Source: JBJXGE01 sp046154185
GTDB lineage: Bacteria; Planctomycetota; UBA8108; UBA1146; JAJFFE01
Direction: 5' to 3'
Assembly (NCBI GenBank): GCA_046154185.1
Contig: JBJXGE010000026.1
Span: 1 to 7,809 of the forward strand
Length of the DNA stretch: 7,809 nt
Position 1 is the stretch's first letter. Each line of letters starts with the position of its first letter. Below, piece by piece: positions 1 through 6,187 of this stretch. The position numbers were made by a program, and so were the translations under genes. The notes beneath the pieces were generated by a model. The model was not told the DNA's origin. It ran no database searches and was given only the letters and a program-made list of their open reading frames with translations.

Positions 1-704
1 GCAATCTCGCCGAGCGGCTCGACGCCCTCATCCCGAAATTTCGCGGTGGCGCGGTGCGGCACTACCTGAACCAGCTCGCAAACGAACTCGCCCAGCGCGG
101 CCACATCGGGCTGGTCATCCTCATATGTCCCCCCGAGAGTGCGACGATCGGCGAACCGCTGACGGTGCCGTTCGAACCTACCGAGCTGCGCGGGTGTGAA
201 GAGTGGCTGAGCAGCGACGAGCAAGGTGATCTGCCCGGCCGCCTCGAACAAAAGCGCCGCAAAGAGTGGCGCGTGCTTTGGTTCATCCTCGGGGCCGTAG
301 GGTTATTCCTGGTCCTGTTCCTGTGGGCGTTTATGGGCGGTGGGGGCCTGCTCAAAATCATCCTCGAAGCAACCTACGCGGGCGTGCTGGTGGGTTTCCT
401 CACGATTGCGCTGCTCGTCTTCGGATTCGCCGGAGCCCGAACGCAATGGCTGCTCGTGCCCGGCGCGCTGGCGATGCTCCGTGCCAAAGTGTGGCAGCGA
501 TCGTGGACGCCGCACTTGTTCCGGGCCGCGCGATCGACGGTCGTGATCGCTCCGACGATGGGAGACGAGTGCCTGGTGTGTGTTTCGGATGGCCAGCAGC
601 GCGGCGAGACGATGGTGAAGCTCGACGACGTCCGTTTCGCGATTCGCGCGTTGCAGAGTACGGTAGAGCCGCCGAGGGTCGAATGGTTGAGCAATCCGAG
701 TTGA
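1..704 (+). CDS. unrecognised protein with two membrane helices, 5' end outside window
   Basis: The frame is open from the left edge (first full codon at 3) to TGA at 702-704, giving the last 233 residues of a longer protein. A GTG at 54 is in frame, but coding continues smoothly upstream (starting NLAERLDALIPKF), so I do not take it as the start. The visible N-terminal part is soluble and mixed alpha/beta-like, with a short hydrophobic strand GLVILICPP near residues 38-46 and an acidic stretch. Two strongly hydrophobic segments follow at about residues 91-113 and 126-147, separated by a short glycine-rich loop (MGGGGLLK). A tail of about 85 residues follows, rich in Trp, Arg and Val. The basic run KRRKEWR just before the first helix suggests a cytoplasmic N-terminal part. 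I recognise no family. It could be a membrane-anchored sensor or ATPase-like protein, but the visible part shows no catalytic motif. No gene follows closely, so it is probably the end of its transcription unit. Confidence 0.75.
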   Translation, partial: NLAERLDALIPKFRGGAVRHYLNQLANELAQRGHIGLVILICPPESATIGEPLTVPFEPTELRGCEEWLSSDEQGDLPGRLEQKRRKEWRVLWFILGAVGLFLVLFLWAFMGGGGLLKIILEATYAGVLVGFLTIALLVFGFAGARTQWLLVPGALAMLRAKVWQRSWTPHLFRAARSTVVIAPTMGDECLVCVSDGQQRGETMVKLDDVRFAIRALQSTVEPPRVEWLSNPS

Positions 705-1297
705 GCGGCGCGCTGATTCCGACAGTGTTGCGCGTCGCGATTTTCTCGCGGAGTGTCGCGCGTGGAGAAATTGGTGTGCCAAGTCGATTTTCGGGGGTGC
801 GGTTCCGTGTTGCGCGCGCCGCATGACCGTGTTTCCCTCGAGAATCCGACCAAGGTGATCACGCCCGCCCCTCTCGTTGGCCACCTTGGTTATCAGACGC
901 GGCGAGAGCGTCGGGCGGGGTGTTGCGCTGGGGGGCGGGTTTCTCGGTTTCTGGCGGATTCGGTCGGTCGGTGGCGCGGTGCGGGATGGCGCGGGTTGGC
1001 TCATGCAGGCAGCATAGGCGTCGTCGGTGGGCGAATGTGACGACGGCGGCGGTGATCGCGGGAGATTTGCACATTTGAACAGATTATCGAATGCCGTTCA
1101 CGCGGAACGCGCGGAATCAACGTGGATGGGGGCTAGGCGAAGCGCTCCCCTTCGGGTTGTGAGGTCCACACGTCTGAGATTCCGCGGCCCGAGAGGCTGC
1201 AATGCAGCTTCCCGAATGTTGCCGCACGAATCGATTGTCGCGAACATCGCGGTCGGCCTGGTTCGCGTCGGCGCCGTTTTGTTGGTTCGGTCGGAGT
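705..1297. other. long noncoding interval, no convincing gene
   Basis: The open frames here are overlapping GC-driven frames on both strands. Their products are rich in Arg, Pro and Ser, lack recognisable motifs and have no clear ribosome-binding sites, so I call none. The only structures I can support are an inverted repeat at 849-890 (listed separately) and a 13-nt near-perfect palindrome at 1196-1208 (GCTGCA, one base, TGCAGC). I see no tRNA, no CRISPR and no transposase remnant. Confidence 0.5.
849..890. other. inverted repeat, 9-bp stem with 24-nt loop
   Basis: ACCAAGGTG at 849-857 is perfectly complementary to CACCTTGGT at 882-890, leaving a 24-nt C-rich loop. It lies about 145 nt after the stop of the left-edge gene. 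No T-run follows, so it is not a standard intrinsic terminator. It might be an operator for a dimeric protein or a weak transcript-end hairpin. The inverted repeat is seen directly; the role is unknown. Confidence 0.4.
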
Positions 1298-1374
1298 GTA
1301 AGACATGCCGACCCCGGAGTACCGGTGTCGGCGTGGCACCCTCGGGGTCGCGATGCCACCCGCCCGCTTCTTAC
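1298..1374 (-). repeat. REP-like dispersed palindromic element, copy 1
   Basis: This 77-bp unit is bounded by a 6-bp terminal inverted repeat (GTAAGA at 1298-1303, TCTTAC at 1369-1374). Inside is a GC-rich hairpin, GTGGCA at 1333-1338 with TGCCAC at 1354-1359. Read on the minus strand, the core GGGCGGGTGGCATCGCGAC (1347-1365) recurs exactly at 3934-3952 and in degenerate form at 4196-4216. It lies just upstream of the promoter of the repeat-protein gene. A short palindromic sequence that recurs in intergenic DNA is the mark of REP/BIME-type or small non-autonomous elements. No transposase is present in the window, so mobilisation in trans is inference. Confidence 0.6.
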
Positions 1375-1382
1375 AAACATAG

Positions 1383-1411
1383 TTGACTTCAAGTAGGGCG
1401 ATCCGTCTAAT
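1383..1411 (+). promoter_or_regulatory. sigma70-like promoter for the secreted repeat protein
   Basis: TTGACT at 1383-1388 (5 of 6 against TTGACA) is followed after exactly 17 bp by TCTAAT at 1406-1411 (5 of 6 against TATAAT). Transcription would start near 1418, leaving a leader of about 65 nt before the ATG at 1483. In such GC-rich DNA this match is unlikely to be accidental and it faces the right gene. It begins 9 bp after the end of the REP-like element. Confidence 0.6.
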
Positions 1412-1472
1412 AGGGTGGTGGGTTTGGTCTTGGAATAGCGCGACACACGGTCCAACGGGTCCAGACCTGTTT

Positions 1473-1477
1473 GGGGA
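1473..1477 (+). promoter_or_regulatory. ribosome-binding site deciding the start at 1483
   Basis: GGGGA lies 5 nt before the ATG at 1483 but only 2 nt before the in-frame ATG at 1480, and it overlaps the codon after a possible TTG start at 1471. The spacing favours 1483. That choice puts the hydrophobic signal-peptide segment at the very N-terminus. Confidence 0.45.
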
Positions 1478-1482
1478 CAATG

Positions 1483-3919
1483 ATGTATCCAAGTGCGATT
1501 CTCTCGATGTTAGCGATCTCTGTTGATGCCATCGCCCAGGGTTCAGCGCCTTCGTTGGGTGGCTCGGACTGGCGCGACCAAGATGCTATGACCTACCCAA
1601 TTGGGTGTAACGATCCCAACGTGATTGAAGCCGCACAAATCGGCCGCGTTCGACCGCAAGGTAATCCGGAAGAAGGCAGTTTCCCGGTTGGTCCGCGAAC
1701 GAGCATGACTCTGACGCGCGAGTGGATGAGACGTATCTACGGCGTCGGAATTGGAGCCGCGGGCATTCAAATCGCTAATCTCGACGGCGACGGTTTCCCG
1801 GAACTCGTTTGCTCTGCTGGTCTCGGCGGATTCGATCCGCCCCGATTCTGGTATGCGCTGCGATACATCGGCACCGACTTGCAGCACATCTACTTCAGCG
1901 AGATCTACACGGAGAATATTGCCTCCCTCGTAATAGCAAACGTCGACAGCGACGATGATCTCGACATCGTGGTCGCCGTCGGCACCCAAGTCTTGGCATA
2001 CGACGGCTCGTCTTTCGAGATCGTCTCGTCGTTTACCGCTGCCGCCGGAACGATTCGTGGCATCGCGTTGCGAGACATCGACGGTGACGGCGGCACCGAG
2101 ATTGCGGCAATCGGGACTGCCGGACTAGCCATACATGATGTAATAACCGGAAGTGTCGAGTTTTTGGCCCCCACGCTCGTGGGGACCGATTGCGCAATCG
2201 GCAACGTCGACACTGATTCTTCACTCGAAATCGCGATCGCAAACGGCGTGAACCCTCTGCGAGTGCTTGACTACGAGACAGGGCAGATTCAGTGGACCTA
2301 CAACTTTACTTTCGGTGCTCGTGTTCGGGTCGCCGACGTCGATGGCGACGGACTTGACGAAATCGTCGCAGTGCGCAATCAAAACAGAGTTCTTGTGCTT
2401 GACGCGGACCTCCAGGCACGAAAATACGAACACATTTCCAGCTCAATCAGCAGGATCGATGCATTCCGACTCTCCGATTTTGACGGAGATGGAGTTTCAG
2501 AGATTGTCTACGGCGATCAATCGGGGCAAATGTTCTTGCTGCGTGGCACTGATGGTGGCGAGTTATGGCAGTTCTGGGGGGGGGGCATCGGGCGGGGTCA
2601 CGGACCTAGCCGTAGGCGACCTCGATCTTGATGGCAATATCGAGTTGGCATGGGGCGCCGGGTACAACAGTACAGGGTCCGATCAGTTGTTGGTATATGA
2701 CACACAACTGCGAACGCACGACTGGCGTTCGCGGGAATTTGTGGGGTGGATCACTGGAATGGCCGGCGGCATGGTTGATCTCGACGACCGTCCTGACATA
2801 GTAATCAAGTACACGGCGGCAGATGCTACCAATTCGAGCCTTGTGCCATTTGTCTTTACTCACGACGCAGTTTCGCACTCGATTCAACGTATCTATCAAC
2901 TTGCGATCGGCGGCGGGTCCGGGGAAGGTCGCGTCGCGATCGGTCAGGTTGACGCGGACGCACAAGCCGAGGTGTTTACGATAACAAGGAAGCTACATTG
3001 CCTTGATGGACAGTCCCTGCACGAGCAATGGAGCGTAATATCGCCCATCGACAGAGTATGGAAGAGCCTGGCGATCACCGACTTGAATGGTGACGAGGTG
3101 CTCGAAGCGATTGTTGGAACTGGGCGTAACGAGGTGCGGCCCGACGCGCAGTACATTCATGTGTTCGATGCCAGAAATGGGGTTCCGCTGTGGCAGAGTC
3201 CCGGACTGGGAGATTCCGATACGTCACTCGCTTACTTGCGAACGGCAAATATTGACGGCGACCCAGGCGTCGAGATTATCGTCGGAGCGGAACGTGGGGC
3301 GATTTATGTTGTGGATGGCGTTTCCGGGCAGCTTCAACTCACCACTGCCAATCTGGAGTTGACTTCTCTGGAGTTGACTGAAGAAAACGGAGAGCGACGC
3401 CTCGTCGTCGGCGATGTCGCGGGTCAACTGGCGATCCGCAGCGCAACTGACGGTTCGCTCATTCGCGAAATTGGACAGTACGGGGCGCGCATCGATGGCC
3501 TTCAAGTAGCAAATGTCGCCGGCGGTTCGGCGAAGGACTTCATTTTTGTAGCGAATGCTCGATTGTACATCGTATTCGACAAAGGCGACAGCGTTGTTCC
3601 CTGGACCGGCCCGGTGGTCGGAAGCTCGGCGGGTCGCTTGGACAGCATGCGTGTTTCAGACTTCGATCATGACGGATACGTCGAGATCCTTCTAAATCTT
3701 GGCACCCTTGGCCTTGACATGTTCGAAATTGCCGACTCGCACTGCGAAGGCGATCTCGACGGCGATCGGTTCGTCGGCATCGAGGACCTGGCCGTTCTTC
3801 TCGCTAATTTTGGGCGCGCGACGAATCTCGCTTATCAGGGAGATGTGGACCGTTCGGGGGAAGTCGAACTCGCCGATCTCGCGCTGCTTCTGAGAAGTGT
3901 CGGCAACGACTGCCGTTAG
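1483..3919 (+). CDS. secreted FG-GAP/VCBS-like repeat protein with C-terminal dockerin-like domain, frameshifted at a 10-G tract
   Basis: As given, frame 1 runs from the start to a stop at 2631, while homologous repeats continue in another frame to TAG at 3917-3919. Removing one G from the tract at 2576-2585 joins them into 811 aa. Residues 1-19 resemble a short signal peptide ending AIAQ, though without a basic n-region. Ca-binding loops of the form D/N-x-D-x-D-G followed by E-I-V start near residues 99, 153, 198, 241, 285 and 332. After the tract they resume at 379, 432, 488, 533, 589 and 726. Spacing is mostly 43-57 aa, as in beta-propeller FG-GAP/VCBS proteins. Residues 754-811 hold two dockerin-like EF-hand motifs (GDLDGDRFVGIEDLAVLL and GDVDRSGEVELADLALLL) between two cysteines. 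Probable role: exported or surface Ca-binding protein, ligand unknown. The unbroken 47-residue spacing across the tract shows it is one gene. A real pseudogene, phase variation or an assembly error are all possible. Confidence 0.8.
2576..2585 (+). other. homopolymeric 10-G tract at the frameshift
   Basis: Ten consecutive G interrupt the repeat-protein gene. With 10 G the frame runs into 15 unrelated residues and a stop at 2631. With 9 G (or 12) the protein reads WQFWGGASGGVTDLAVG and the next Ca-binding loop follows at the expected spacing. Poly-G tracts of this length inside surface-protein genes are classical sites of slipped-strand phase variation, and also classical sites of sequencing indels. 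Confidence 0.75.
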
Positions 3920-3933
3920 CTTCCGCATCTTTC

Positions 3934-3977
3934 GGGCGGGTGGCATCGCGACGCCTCGGGTGCCCTGGCGGGTGGCA
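3934..3977 (+). repeat. REP-like dispersed element, copy 2, with a partial tandem copy
   Basis: The 19-nt core at 3934-3952 is identical to the reverse complement of 1347-1365, and similarity extends to 28 of 31 positions. The first 11 nt (GGCGGGTGGCA) recur at 3967-3977. It begins 15 bp after the stop of the repeat-protein gene and is inverted relative to copy 1, so the gene is flanked by inverted copies about 2.6 kb apart. Confidence 0.6.
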
Positions 3978-4155
3978 CTGTCGGAAACCGCTGAATTCGC
4001 GCGACGGCATCGAACTACGAAAACCGAGCGGGTGCCACTTCTCTGTGAGCAGTGTGATACGGAAGCGAGTGAACCGTTCGGATGTCGAGCGAGATTCCTT
4101 CCCTGCGGACGAGCGATGATCCGACACCGAAATCGTCGAATTCTCCCGGGCGCGT
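3978..4155. other. noncoding interval with degenerate repeat-like words
   Basis: I find no gene. Frames here are rich in Arg and Ser and overlap on both strands. The words CGGGTGCCACTT (4029-4040) and AGTGTGATACGG (4051-4062) resemble the GGGTGGCA core of the neighbouring repeats, with a weak CACT/AGTG pairing at 4036-4039 and 4051-4054. This may be another decayed copy. The evidence is only word similarity. Confidence 0.3.
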
Positions 4156-4189
4156 GGCATGCTTTCGCGGTACTTCGCGTAAGCATGTC
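4156..4189. repeat. long hairpin between repeat copies 2 and 3
   Basis: GGCATGCTT at 4156-4164 pairs with AAGCATGTC at 4181-4189 (one G-T). A T-T mismatch follows, then CGCG at 4166-4169 pairs with CGCG at 4176-4179 around a 6-nt loop. The stem has 13 pairs and ends 6 nt before repeat copy 3. No T-run follows and no gene ends nearby, so I read it as part of the palindromic repeat unit, not as a terminator. Confidence 0.5.
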
Positions 4190-4195
4190 CTTCCC

Positions 4196-4225
4196 GGCGG
4201 GTGACATCGCAACGCCGCAGTCGGC
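4196..4225 (+). repeat. REP-like dispersed element, degenerate copy 3
   Basis: GGCGGGTGACATCGCAACGCC at 4196-4216 matches copy 2 (3935-3955) at 19 of 21 positions, same orientation. It is followed by TCGGCATGTCTT, which also occurs at the far end of copy 1 read on the minus strand (at 1301-1312). Copy 3 therefore looks like copy 1 with its middle deleted. It is a decayed member of the same family. Confidence 0.5.
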
Positions 4226-4447
4226 ATGTCTTCGTCAGATCGCCATCCCCTCACCAAACCCGCTCAAATCCGCCCACCACCGTTCGCCTCTTGCACACGC
4301 CCCGCGCGCCCCTTGCCACACCGCGCTCCGCACACCAATACTTCCCCCGAGTACTCACCGCGCGAGTCGACGCGCGCGGCGTCCGAAAAAGGAGTCCGCA
4401 GCAGAAGTCTGAAGCACGAGCCCCGGACGCGCCCGTAGCGCATCCGA
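4226..4447. other. noncoding, pyrimidine- and C-rich interval
   Basis: Several frames are open here only because the DNA is C-rich. Products are Pro/Arg/Ser-rich low-complexity sequence without a motif and without a plausible ribosome-binding site, and frames on both strands overlap. I support no gene. It may contain the promoter of the downstream structured RNA, but I cannot point to a -35/-10 pair. Confidence 0.35.
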
Positions 4448-4482
4448 CCTTCGGCCTTCGACCTTCAACCTTCGACCTTCGA
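4448..4482. repeat. five-unit heptamer tandem repeat (CCTTCGA)
   Basis: Five consecutive 7-nt units are CCTTCGG, CCTTCGA, CCTTCAA, CCTTCGA and CCTTCGA. Only units 1 and 3 differ from consensus, by one base each. The array ends exactly where the candidate structured RNA begins (GGAGGTG at 4483). Short heptamer arrays arise by replication slippage. The abrupt junction is notable but may be coincidence. Confidence 0.75.
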
Positions 4483-5080
4483 GGAGGTGCCTGGCCCAAA
4501 ACAACACAGTGCGTGACCGGCGAGCGTTCCGCGAATCATCACTCGCGGCCCGCCCGCACGAGGCCACCCCAACCCGCGCTGCTCGATTCGACTCACCAGC
4601 CTCGCCGGCCGGCGTCGAAACCCGAACTGTGCAGGTCTCCGAGGCCCTCAACGGCACCGTTGCGTTCTCGCGCCAAAGCGACACCGCAGCGCATTTTGCA
4701 CAACCAAGAACACCGCGCGCAATCGCGGCGTTCAATTTGGCGTAGCGCCGGATCCGCCGCCTCGGTCCCGGCCGCGAATCAAGTCCGAGGCTGCGCCGCC
4801 GAATTCGTGCCGCGCGTTCTCCGTCGCCGCCGGTGCAAACCGTCGGCGTCCTGGGCAACGGCTAATCCCGTGTCCGGAGAATGTGCCCGCAGATAGCCGA
4901 AGCTAGGCAAGGCTTCGGCACAAGACCTCCGCTCGCGGTCGCTCGGCAGCAAAGACCCCAAAACGAGCCGCACTGTGTTGTGAATCCGCGGAAGCGCGGA
5001 TTCTCGGCGGCGCGTTCGTGCGTTCGGCTTCACCGCCGCACGCCCGCGCGCGCCGGCGGGTTCAATCCCCGCCACCTCCA
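4483..5080 (+). ncRNA. candidate structured RNA with tRNA-like 3' end, possibly an oversized divergent tmRNA
   Basis: The 3' end is a canonical T-arm: GCGGG (5056-5060), loop TTCAATC, CCCGC (5068-5072). CACCTCC (5073-5079) and discriminator A5080 follow directly; CCA is not encoded. GGAGGTG at 4483-4489 pairs with CACCTCC over all 7 bp. Eleven nt later, 4501-4513 pairs with 4969-4981 over 13 bp without mismatch, in the position of tmRNA helix P2. Inside are a tag-like frame at 4698-4745 with its TAG in a hairpin loop, and a possible H-type pseudoknot at 4759-4809. Further hairpins lie at 4896-4919 (8-bp stem) and 4982-5003 (9-bp stem), and a second possible pseudoknot at 5005-5042. Against tmRNA: about 598 nt is much longer than the usual 350-420, the 5' TTCGAC signature is absent, and 74 nt separate the 13-bp helix from the T-arm. 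Alternatives: a tmRNA gene with an insertion, or the tRNA/tmRNA 3' end left by an integrated element. The helices are seen; the identity is inferred. Confidence 0.45.
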
Positions 5081-5218
5081 TTAGCACCACTGCGCGCCGA
5101 CTGTTTTGCAACGCAAGCGCCCCGCGCCCTTCTGCATTCCGCATTCACCATTCTGCATTCGCCTTGGCGCACCACCCGCCCAAATTCCGCGTACTCTGTA
5201 CGGAGTGAAACAACCCAC
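5081..5218. other. spacer with short direct repeats upstream of the methyltransferase
   Basis: TTCTGCATTC occurs at 5130-5139 and again at 5151-5160, with CGCATTCACC between them, so this is a small degenerate array of CATTC words. Upstream, TTGC/GCAA at 5106-5116 can form a small hairpin shortly after the candidate RNA end, preceded by TTTT. I see no convincing -35/-10 pair for the methyltransferase. Confidence 0.35.
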
Positions 5219-6040
5219 ATGACCAACGACCAACGACTGCTCGCCGATCGTTTCCCGCGCTCGGCCGCGTACAACCCCGACTGGCTCATCGAAAGCGGCA
5301 TGGGTGCCCATCCGCTCTGGCTCACCGAGTGGCTCGCCGCCGCCATGGACCTAAGGCCCGGCATGCGCGTGCTCGACCTCGGCTGCGGGCGCGCGTGCTC
5401 GTCGATTTTCCTCGCCCGCGAGTTCGGCGTGAAAGTCTGGGCGACCGATCTGTGGATCAGCGCGACCGAAAACGTCCAACGCATCCGCGACGCCGGCGTA
5501 GCCGACAGCGTGTTTCCGATTCACGCCGACGCACGGGCCTTGCCCTTCGGCGGCGAATTCTTCGACGCCATCGTCTGCGTCGATGCCCTGATGTACTTCG
5601 GTACCGACGATCTGTATCTCAACTACCTCGCGAATTTCGTGCGCAAGGGCGGACAAATCGGTTTCGCCGGCGGCGGAATCAATCAGGACATGGTGACGCC
5701 GATCCCCGAACACCTGCGAAATTTCTGGACGCACGACTGCTGGTGCCTGCGCTCGCTCGCGTGGTGGCGCAATCACTGGGAACGCACAGGCATCGTCGAT
5801 ATCGAGGTCGCCGACACGATGCCCGACGGCTGGCGCGTCTGGCTCGATTGGCACACGGGCGCCCATCCGGACAACACCGCCGAGATCGAGACCATCCGCA
5901 ACGATGCCGGTCGCTGGTTCGGCTACTCGCGCCTGGTCTCGCGCCGGCGTAGCGATGCGGTGCTGCAAGAGGTCTGCTGGCCCGACAACATGCGATCATT
6001 CCCGATCGCCTACAAGCCGCAACCGTTGCTTCGAAGTTAG
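5219..6040 (+). CDS. class I SAM-dependent methyltransferase
   Basis: A 273-aa soluble protein with a Rossmann methyltransferase fold. Residues 51-57 (VLDLGCG) form SAM-binding motif I, VWATDLW at 73-79 carries the acidic residue expected to bind the ribose (Asp77), and FDAIVCVDAL at 115-124 is motif II/IV. The C-terminal half is rich in Trp (FWTHDCWCLRSLAWWRNHWE) and probably forms the substrate lid. The overall pattern recalls the UbiE/cyclopropane-synthase-like small-molecule methyltransferases; the methyl acceptor cannot be told. I chose ATG 5219 because the sequence upstream in this frame is low-complexity and overlaps the candidate RNA. GGAG at 5202-5205 is 13 nt upstream, longer than usual, so translation may be weakly Shine-Dalgarno dependent. 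It stands alone, with no partner gene on the same strand, and converges with the minus-strand genes. Confidence 0.9.
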   Translation: MTNDQRLLADRFPRSAAYNPDWLIESGMGAHPLWLTEWLAAAMDLRPGMRVLDLGCGRACSSIFLAREFGVKVWATDLWISATENVQRIRDAGVADSVFPIHADARALPFGGEFFDAIVCVDALMYFGTDDLYLNYLANFVRKGGQIGFAGGGINQDMVTPIPEHLRNFWTHDCWCLRSLAWWRNHWERTGIVDIEVADTMPDGWRVWLDWHTGAHPDNTAEIETIRNDAGRWFGYSRLVSRRRSDAVLQEVCWPDNMRSFPIAYKPQPLLRS

Positions 6041-6059
6041 GCCGCTGTGCGCCGCTGGG

Positions 6060-6092
6060 ACGTGGGTACGCGCGGGTAGCGACCGCCCACGT
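6060..6092. other. hairpin in the convergent spacer, 7-bp stem
   Basis: ACGTGGG at 6060-6066 pairs with CCCACGT at 6086-6092 around a 19-nt GC-rich loop, 20 nt after the methyltransferase stop. No T-run follows. Together with the stronger hairpin at 6100-6138 it probably marks transcript ends. Confidence 0.4.
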
Positions 6093-6099
6093 GTGCCGC

Positions 6100-6138
6100 C
6101 GCGCCGCGCGGACGGCGTGACGTGAACCGCGCGGCGCG
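6100..6138. terminator. strong bidirectional hairpin between convergent genes, no T-run
   Basis: Twelve consecutive base pairs, nearly all G-C: 6100-6111 with 6127-6138, around a 15-nt loop (ACGGCGTGACGTGAA). It lies between the stop of the methyltransferase and the stop of the minus-strand membrane-protein gene, where a shared terminator is expected. Neither side has a T-run, so it is either a non-canonical terminator or a 3'-end stabilising structure. Confidence 0.45.
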
Positions 6139-6187
6139 ACCGTCGGAGTTTACAGTTGCCCAGCGCGATTCAATCATGGCAGCAGGC

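Noticed and set aside
303..1004. Minus-strand 233-aa frame and its neighbours over 266-1074
   Set aside because: Antisense to a gene with clear membrane helices, Arg/Ser/Pro-rich, no motif. A shadow of GC-rich coding and spacer DNA.
3901..3915. CGGCA/TGCCG hairpin at the end of the repeat-protein gene as terminator
   Set aside because: A 5-bp stem lying inside the last codons and followed by no T-run is too weak to call.
4573..4592. GATTCGAC at 4585-4592 as the tmRNA 5' D-loop box
   Set aside because: A tmRNA starting about 14 nt before it would have a CCCGCGC acceptor strand, which cannot pair with CACCTCC at the T-arm side.
4201..4896. Plus-strand 231-aa open frame
   Set aside because: Arg/Ser/Pro-rich with no motif and no ribosome-binding site. 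It spans a repeat copy, the heptamer array and most of the candidate RNA, and its length is explained by high GC.
4495..4964. Direct repeat CCCAAAAC at 4495-4502 and 4957-4964
   Set aside because: Only 8 nt, and it lies next to the strands of the 13-bp helix. It could be part of the RNA, but alone it is too short to interpret.
4501..4981. The 13-bp inverted repeat as the ends of a MITE-type insertion
   Set aside because: No target-site duplication flanks it (CCCAAA on the left, GAATCC on the right). The nesting inside the acceptor-like stem fits an RNA helix better. It remains the main alternative, as an insertion inside a tmRNA gene.
4779..5144. Minus-strand 121-aa frame containing MEVAGIEPA
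   Set aside because: The start of that peptide is the reverse complement of the T-arm and acceptor strand (5056-5082). GIEPA-type frames are a familiar artefact of reading tRNA or tmRNA ends backwards.
5018..5218. N-terminal extension of the methyltransferase upstream of ATG 5219
   Set aside because: The frame is open, but its residues are low-complexity and overlap the candidate RNA and the CATTC repeats. Homology-like sequence begins only after 5219.
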